From NCBI GenBank assembly GCA_003554535.1, contig PWGT01000069.1, positions 1 to 28,497 of the forward strand: a DNA stretch of 28,497 bases, given 5' to 3'. The notes beneath the pieces were generated by a model that worked only from the letters and a program-made list of their open reading frames with translations, had not been told where the DNA came from and made no database searches. Below, piece after piece: positions 24,372-28,497 of this stretch. Made by a program: the position numbers and the translations under genes. Within the stretch, counting starts at the first letter, position 1, and every line of letters begins with the position of its first letter. The stretch is from Syntrophomonadaceae bacterium (lineage in GTDB: Bacteria > Bacillota_D > Dethiobacteria > DTU022 > PWGO01).

Positions 24372-25775
24372 TTGGAAGAAGCAAAGTTGAGCCCTCTGGA
24401 TGAAGAAAACGATAAATTTCGTGAAGAATGTGGTTTGTTTGGTGGGGTAATTAATGATGAAAATAACTTGCAGACCACCTGTTTCGCTCTATATGCCCTG
24501 CAACACAGAGGACAGGAAAGTGCAGGGGTAGCAATTAATGACGGAGAAAAAATTTGGAATCAAAAAGGAATGGGGCTTGTTTCAGAAGTATTTTCGGATA
24601 TGGGTGCCATGGACCAATACAAGGGTAACATGGTTTTGGGGCACGTACGCTATTCCTATGGAGAGGATGGAAAACGACCCGAAAATACCCAACCTCTTTT
24701 ATTTCGCTATCGGTTTGGAGAAATGGCTATAGCTCATAACGGTAACTTGCTAAACCATCAAAAACTTAGGGAGGGTCTTGAATCTCAGGGATCTATTTTT
24801 CAAACAACCACTGATAGTGAGCTATTGGCTCACTTTGTAGCTCGCGAAGGAAGCCCCGATCTGGAAGAAGCACTGAAGCAGGTAGTTCCGGTATTAAAAG
24901 GTGGCTATGCTTTTGTAATATTAAATGGGGAGCAAGTTATTGGCATTAGAGATCCTATGGGGATCCGTCCTCTTTCACTGGGGAAGCTAAACCAAGATGA
25001 ATATATTTTGGCTTCGGAAACATGCGCTTTTAACGCTATCGGAGCCGAATTCATAAGGGATGTTAAACCAGGTGAAATGATTACCATAAATGATAAGTGG
25101 ATAAGCTCTTACCGTATTACGCCTTCTCCACGTTCAGCGCTTTGTGTATTTGAGTTTATTTATTTTGCTCGCCCTGATAGTGATTTATGCCATCGTAATG
25201 TTCACTTAGTGCGAAGGGAATTGGGAAGAAACCTGGCGCGTGAACATCCTGTGGATGCAGATATTGTAATTGGTGTTCCAGATTCAAGTATTTCAGCTGG
25301 TTCAGGCTTTGCGGAAGAGGCCGGAATTCCTTATGAGATGGGCCTTATAAAAAACCGTTACATTGGCAGGACCTTTATTCAGCCTACTCCTGAAGTGCGC
25401 AAACTTGGTGTGGGAATCAAGTTAAATCCAGTAAAAAGCATTGTGCAGGGTAAAAGGGTGGTCATTATTGATGATTCCATAGTGAGAGGGACTACCAGTA
25501 TGCAGTTGGTAAAAATGATCCGGGAAGCAGGTGCCCGAGAAGTGCACATGCGTATAAGTTCACCCCCGGTTACTTCACCTTGTTATTATGGAATTAATAC
25601 CCCTACTCAAGGCGAACTTATAGCATCAAAAGGCACTGATGAAATTGCCAGTTTAATTGGAGCTGACTCACTGGGCTTTTTGAGTGTAGAAAATATGATA
25701 AATGCGGTAGGAATTTCAGGGGATCAACTTTGCTTAGCCTGTTTTACCGGTGAATATCCGGTTACTGCTGAGTAA
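24372..25775 (+). CDS. purF: amidophosphoribosyltransferase PurF, Fe-S type with propeptide
   Basis: A 467-residue first committed enzyme of purine synthesis (PRPP + glutamine to phosphoribosylamine + PPi). A 19-residue propeptide precedes C20 in EECGLFGG, which becomes the N-terminal glutaminase nucleophile after cleavage. The PRPP loop is VVIIDDSIVRGTT (363-375). Cysteines C258, C404, C454 and C457 match the 4Fe-4S ligands of the B. subtilis-type enzyme, so it should be oxygen-labile. The start is TTG 24372, seven bases after AAGGAGG (24358-24364); the ATG at 24367 is out of frame. The hppA gene follows after 205 nt. Confidence 0.97.
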   Translation: MEEAKLSPLDEENDKFREECGLFGGVINDENNLQTTCFALYALQHRGQESAGVAINDGEKIWNQKGMGLVSEVFSDMGAMDQYKGNMVLGHVRYSYGEDGKRPENTQPLLFRYRFGEMAIAHNGNLLNHQKLREGLESQGSIFQTTTDSELLAHFVAREGSPDLEEALKQVVPVLKGGYAFVILNGEQVIGIRDPMGIRPLSLGKLNQDEYILASETCAFNAIGAEFIRDVKPGEMITINDKWISSYRITPSPRSALCVFEFIYFARPDSDLCHRNVHLVRRELGRNLAREHPVDADIVIGVPDSSISAGSGFAEEAGIPYEMGLIKNRYIGRTFIQPTPEVRKLGVGIKLNPVKSIVQGKRVVIIDDSIVRGTTSMQLVKMIREAGAREVHMRISSPPVTSPCYYGINTPTQGELIASKGTDEIASLIGADSLGFLSVENMINAVGISGDQLCLACFTGEYPVTAE

Positions 25776-25980
25776 ATAGCTTGTGTTTAAATAGACATCA
25801 TCAAGATTAAATTATTGGAAACAAGATGACCTAAAAAAGCTTTATTTTATTGCATTACGGTGATTTAAATTTTAGATTTTTTGATTTTTTTCGGTATGAT
25901 TACAAGGATTTTGCTAATAAGTTTCTAATTATACTAATAATAGTAAGCATAATAATTTTCGATGAAAAGGAGGAGGTAGA

Positions 25981-27969
25981 ATGAGCGAAGTAAGCGAACT
26001 ACTTTATTGGGCTCCTGTCTGTGCAGCAGTTGGTATCGTTTTCGCTATTATACTTTGGTTGCGTATAAGCAAAGCGGAAACAGGCACCAAGGAAATGGTA
26101 GAGATATCTAATGCGGTGCGGGAAGGAGCTATGACCTTTCTCAAACGCGAGTACACTTACCTGGCTATTTTTGTTGTTATTCTTTTCGTGGTTATTGGTT
26201 TTTTGCTCAACTGGCCTACTGCTATAAGCTTCCTAATAGGGGCGCTTTTTTCTGGTTTGGCAGGCTTTGTCGGTATGAGAGTGGCTACTATGGCCAATGT
26301 GCGCACCACCCAGGCTGCGCGTAAGAGCATAAACCCTGCAATGGCGCTGGCATTTTCCAGCGGAACAGTAATGGGTATGATGGTGGCCGGTCTTGGTTTA
26401 CTGGGAGTAGGCGTTTTGTTTATCATTTTGGGTGATCCGGATATGGTTAACGGTTATGCCTTGGGGGCAAGTTCCATTGCTCTTTTTGCCCGTGTTGGCG
26501 GGGGTATTTATACCAAGGCTGCTGACGTCGGTGCAGACCTGGTAGGAAAAGTAGAAGAAGACATTCCGGAAGATGATCCTCGTAACGCAGGCGTTATTGC
26601 TGACAATGTGGGTGATAACGTAGGAGACGTGGCCGGAATGGGAGCAGACTTATTTGAATCCTATGTGGGTTCAATGATAGCGGCTATGGCACTTGCTTTT
26701 ACTCTTCCCAGGTGGGAAGGTATGGAAATGGAAGCTGCTCTTCTTCCCTTGCTCGTTGCTAGTGTTGGAGTTCTTTCATCAGTAATAGCCTTCTTTTTTG
26801 TAAGAGCCAAAGAAGGAGCCCGGTTGGGAGCGGTCCTGGAAAGAGGAATGCTGGTAAGTGCAGTTTTAGTTTTAATTGCTTCTTATTTTCTTACTGAATA
26901 CATTTTGGAAGATATTGGGCCTTTCATTGCAATTGTAGCCGGATTGTTGGTAGGCATTATAATTGGTCGCTTTACAGAATATTATACTTCCGATCATTTC
27001 AATCCGGTGAAAGGAATAGCTAAATCTTCGCAAACAGGTCCTGCTACAAACATTATTAGTGGTCTGTCTGTGGGAATGAAAAGTACCGCTTTCCCCATAT
27101 TAGCTATTGTAATAGCAATTCTTGTGGCTTATGAGTTTGCCGGAGTTTACGGTATAGCTATTGCGGCTGTGGGGATGCTTTCTACCGTCGGTATGACGGT
27201 ATCGGTGGATGCTTACGGGCCGGTTGCTGATAATGCTGGTGGTATTGCTGAAATGACCGAGTTAGAACCCGAAGTAAGAAAAATCACAGATGAACTTGAT
27301 TCTGTTGGCAATACTACAGCGGCTATAGGTAAAGGTTTTGCCATAGGTTCTGCTGCTTTAACTGCACTGGCACTGTTTACTGCTTATACCTATGCGGTTG
27401 GTGAGCAGTTAGAAGAGATTAATCTTGTAAGCGCGGAAGTGATTGCCGGTATATTGATAGGTTCAATGATTACTTTCTTCTTTGCTTCACGGACAATGGA
27501 GGCAGTTGGAAATGCTGCCGGCGAAGTGATAGAAGAAATTCGTCGTCAATTTAAGGAAATCAAGGGGTTAAAAGAAGGCAAGGTTAAACCTGAGTATGCT
27601 AAGTGTGTTGACATTAGTACCAAAGCGGCTTTAAAAGAGATGGTAATACCCGGTGTGATGGCAGTGGTTGTCCCCTTGCTGGTTGGGCTATATAGTGCGG
27701 AAGCACTTGGTGGCCTTCTGGCTGGAGCTTTAGCCACGGGTGTTATGCAAGCTATTAATATGGCTAATGCCGGCGGTGCTTGGGATAATGCCAAAAAATA
27801 TATTGAATCAGGGGAGTATGGAGGTAAAGGCAGTGAAGCCCATAAAGCAGCAGTTGTTGGTGATACAGTAGGGGATCCGTTTAAAGATACTTCAGGTCCT
27901 TCGCTAAACATACTTATTAAGTTGATGAGCATTGTGGCTCTTGTTTTTGCCCCTCTGTTTATTTCTTAG
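25981..27969 (+). CDS. hppA: membrane-bound K+-dependent ion-pumping pyrophosphatase
   Basis: A 662-residue polytopic protein (about 16 membrane spans) that couples hydrolysis of cytoplasmic PPi to H+ or Na+ export. The catalytic loop [19 protein letters not shown] (198-216) is intact, preceded by [18 protein letters not shown]; the C-terminal loop [18 protein letters not shown] is also present. The motif [10 protein letters not shown] (443-452) has Ala where K+-independent enzymes have Lys, marking the K+-dependent subfamily. H+ versus Na+ specificity cannot be decided by eye. AAAAGGAGGAGG precedes ATG 25981. A TTGCTA/TAATAA pair near 25912-25941 is a poor promoter candidate. The gene lies between purF and purM, near two PPi-producing enzymes. 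Confidence 0.96.
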   Translation: MSEVSELLYWAPVCAAVGIVFAIILWLRISKAETGTKEMVEISNAVREGAMTFLKREYTYLAIFVVILFVVIGFLLNWPTAISFLIGALFSGLAGFVGMRVATMANVRTTQAARKSINPAMALAFSSGTVMGMMVAGLGLLGVGVLFIILGDPDMVNGYALGASSIALFARVGGGIYTKAADVGADLVGKVEEDIPEDDPRNAGVIADNVGDNVGDVAGMGADLFESYVGSMIAAMALAFTLPRWEGMEMEAALLPLLVASVGVLSSVIAFFFVRAKEGARLGAVLERGMLVSAVLVLIASYFLTEYILEDIGPFIAIVAGLLVGIIIGRFTEYYTSDHFNPVKGIAKSSQTGPATNIISGLSVGMKSTAFPILAIVIAILVAYEFAGVYGIAIAAVGMLSTVGMTVSVDAYGPVADNAGGIAEMTELEPEVRKITDELDSVGNTTAAIGKGFAIGSAALTALALFTAYTYAVGEQLEEINLVSAEVIAGILIGSMITFFFASRTMEAVGNAAGEVIEEIRRQFKEIKGLKEGKVKPEYAKCVDISTKAALKEMVIPGVMAVVVPLLVGLYSAEALGGLLAGALATGVMQAINMANAGGAWDNAKKYIESGEYGGKGSEAHKAAVVGDTVGDPFKDTSGPSLNILIKLMSIVALVFAPLFIS

Positions 27970-27985
27970 GCGGTAATTAAAATGC

Positions 27986-28063
27986 AGGGAGCTTATTTCC
28001 CGGGGTGGGCAGTTTTAAACTATTTAGTTAAACTGTTCCCCGGGAAATGAGAGCTCCCTTTTT
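27986..28063 (+). terminator. long imperfect hairpin with T tail between hppA and purM
   Basis: Outer stem AGGGAGCT (27986-27993) with AGCTCCCT (28052-28059); middle stem ATTTCCCGGGG (27995-28005) with CCCCGGGAAAT (28038-28048); inner stem CAGTTT (28010-28015) with AAACTG (28030-28035), capped by AACT/AGTT. It ends in TTTTT. Only 33 nt separate it from purM, leaving no room for a promoter, so it is probably a partial terminator or an mRNA-processing structure that sets hppA/purM ratio. Confidence 0.75.
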
Positions 28064-28096
28064 CCTTGTAAATAATAAGGTGAAGGGGAAAGTTAA

Positions 28097-28497
28097 ATGG
28101 ACGAAAAAATGGATTACAAACAATCCGGTGTGGATTTAAACGCTGCTGATAATGCTGTAGAGAACATTAAGGATATTGCCAAAAGAGCTACCCGCCCGGA
28201 GGTATTAAGTGGTGTTGGAGGGTTCGGTGGCCTTTTTCGCTTTAATGTAGAAAATTACCGTGAACCAGTATTGGTGGCAGGAACAGATGGAGTTGGCACT
28301 AAATTGAAATTGGCAACTGAAATGCAAAAGCATGATACTATTGGTGAAGACCTGGTAGCTATGTGTGTCAATGACATTTTGGTTCAGGGCGCCGAGCCGC
28401 TTTTTTTATGGATTATTTAGCAGTTGGTAAGCTTGAGTCAGACCAAGTTGCAGAAATTATTTCAGGAGTGGCTTCTGGGTGCCAAAAAGCTGGATGT
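28097..28497 (+). CDS. purM: phosphoribosylformylglycinamidine cyclo-ligase PurM, partial, with -1 frameshift
   Basis: The N-terminal 107 residues read in frame are typical PurM ([57 protein letters not shown]) but then run into TAG at 28418. Moving back one base at 28408 restores a perfect continuation ([20 protein letters not shown]...) to the last codon of the window. The break lies in C-T7-A (28400-28408), so one T is missing relative to a normal gene, or the ribosome slips back on the heptamer T-TTT-TTA. PurM closes FGAM to AIR with ATP. AAGGTGAAGGGG precedes ATG 28097. The 3' end lies outside the window. A real indel, a base-calling error in the T run and programmed frameshifting are all possible. 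Confidence 0.9.

Overview
The window (roughly 40% G+C by eye) reads as chromosome of an anaerobic, spore-former-type Firmicute of class Clostridia. Supporting signs are strong AGGAGG-like ribosome binding sites with several TTG/GTG starts, a CIRCE-controlled groES-groEL operon, short class-II purB, an Fe-S type PurF with propeptide, a K+-dependent membrane pyrophosphatase, and small families typical of this group (DUF342, DUF368, DUF362, twin-P-loop ATPase). I cannot name the genus from sequence alone. No tRNA, rRNA, CRISPR array, insertion sequence or phage gene was seen.

Layout. 1-1919 (minus): 5' two thirds of an RND efflux permease with a large acidic insertion. 2290-4788: a Gfo/Idh/MocA oxidoreductase, a macro-domain protein and a bifunctional-nuclease (DUF151) protein. 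4885-7311: 3-hydroxyacyl-CoA dehydrogenase, FAD oxidoreductase and a 4-OT-type tautomerase, closed by a terminator. 7676-12255: acyl-CoA cluster of (R)-specific SDR dehydrogenase, hydratase-2 (MaoC), a fused HMG-CoA-synthase-like/DUF35 protein and an SCP2-type thiolase. 12521-18271: DUF342 protein, DUF368 membrane protein (minus), twin P-loop ATPase, DUF362 protein (minus) and an unlisted 57-residue cysteine-rich protein. 18454-20606: groES-groEL with sigma-A promoter, CIRCE and terminator. 20790-28497: purine block guaA, purE, purB, purF, hppA, purM (purM is cut by the window end and carries a frameshift).

How the genes fit together. The SDR and hydratase-2 are the two catalytic halves of a peroxisomal MFE-2 type (D-) beta-oxidation enzyme as separate genes, followed by a thiolase that keeps its catalytic Cys and His. 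The partner HMGCS-like protein has lost all three catalytic residues but keeps its fold and a DUF35 zinc ribbon/OB domain, which recalls the PhlACB acyltransferase and the archaeal thiolase/HMGCS/DUF35 complexes. In the purine block, GuaA has a shortened glutaminase domain without the catalytic triad, so it probably depends on ammonia or a separate glutaminase. A PPi-driven ion pump sits between purF and purM, next to two PPi-releasing enzymes (PurF, GuaA).

Most worth checking: the HMGCS-DUF35/thiolase pair, the glutaminase-dead GuaA, the purM break at a U UUU UUA heptamer, the W-E-E-Y repeats in the RND insertion, and the small Cys-rich HTH-like protein.
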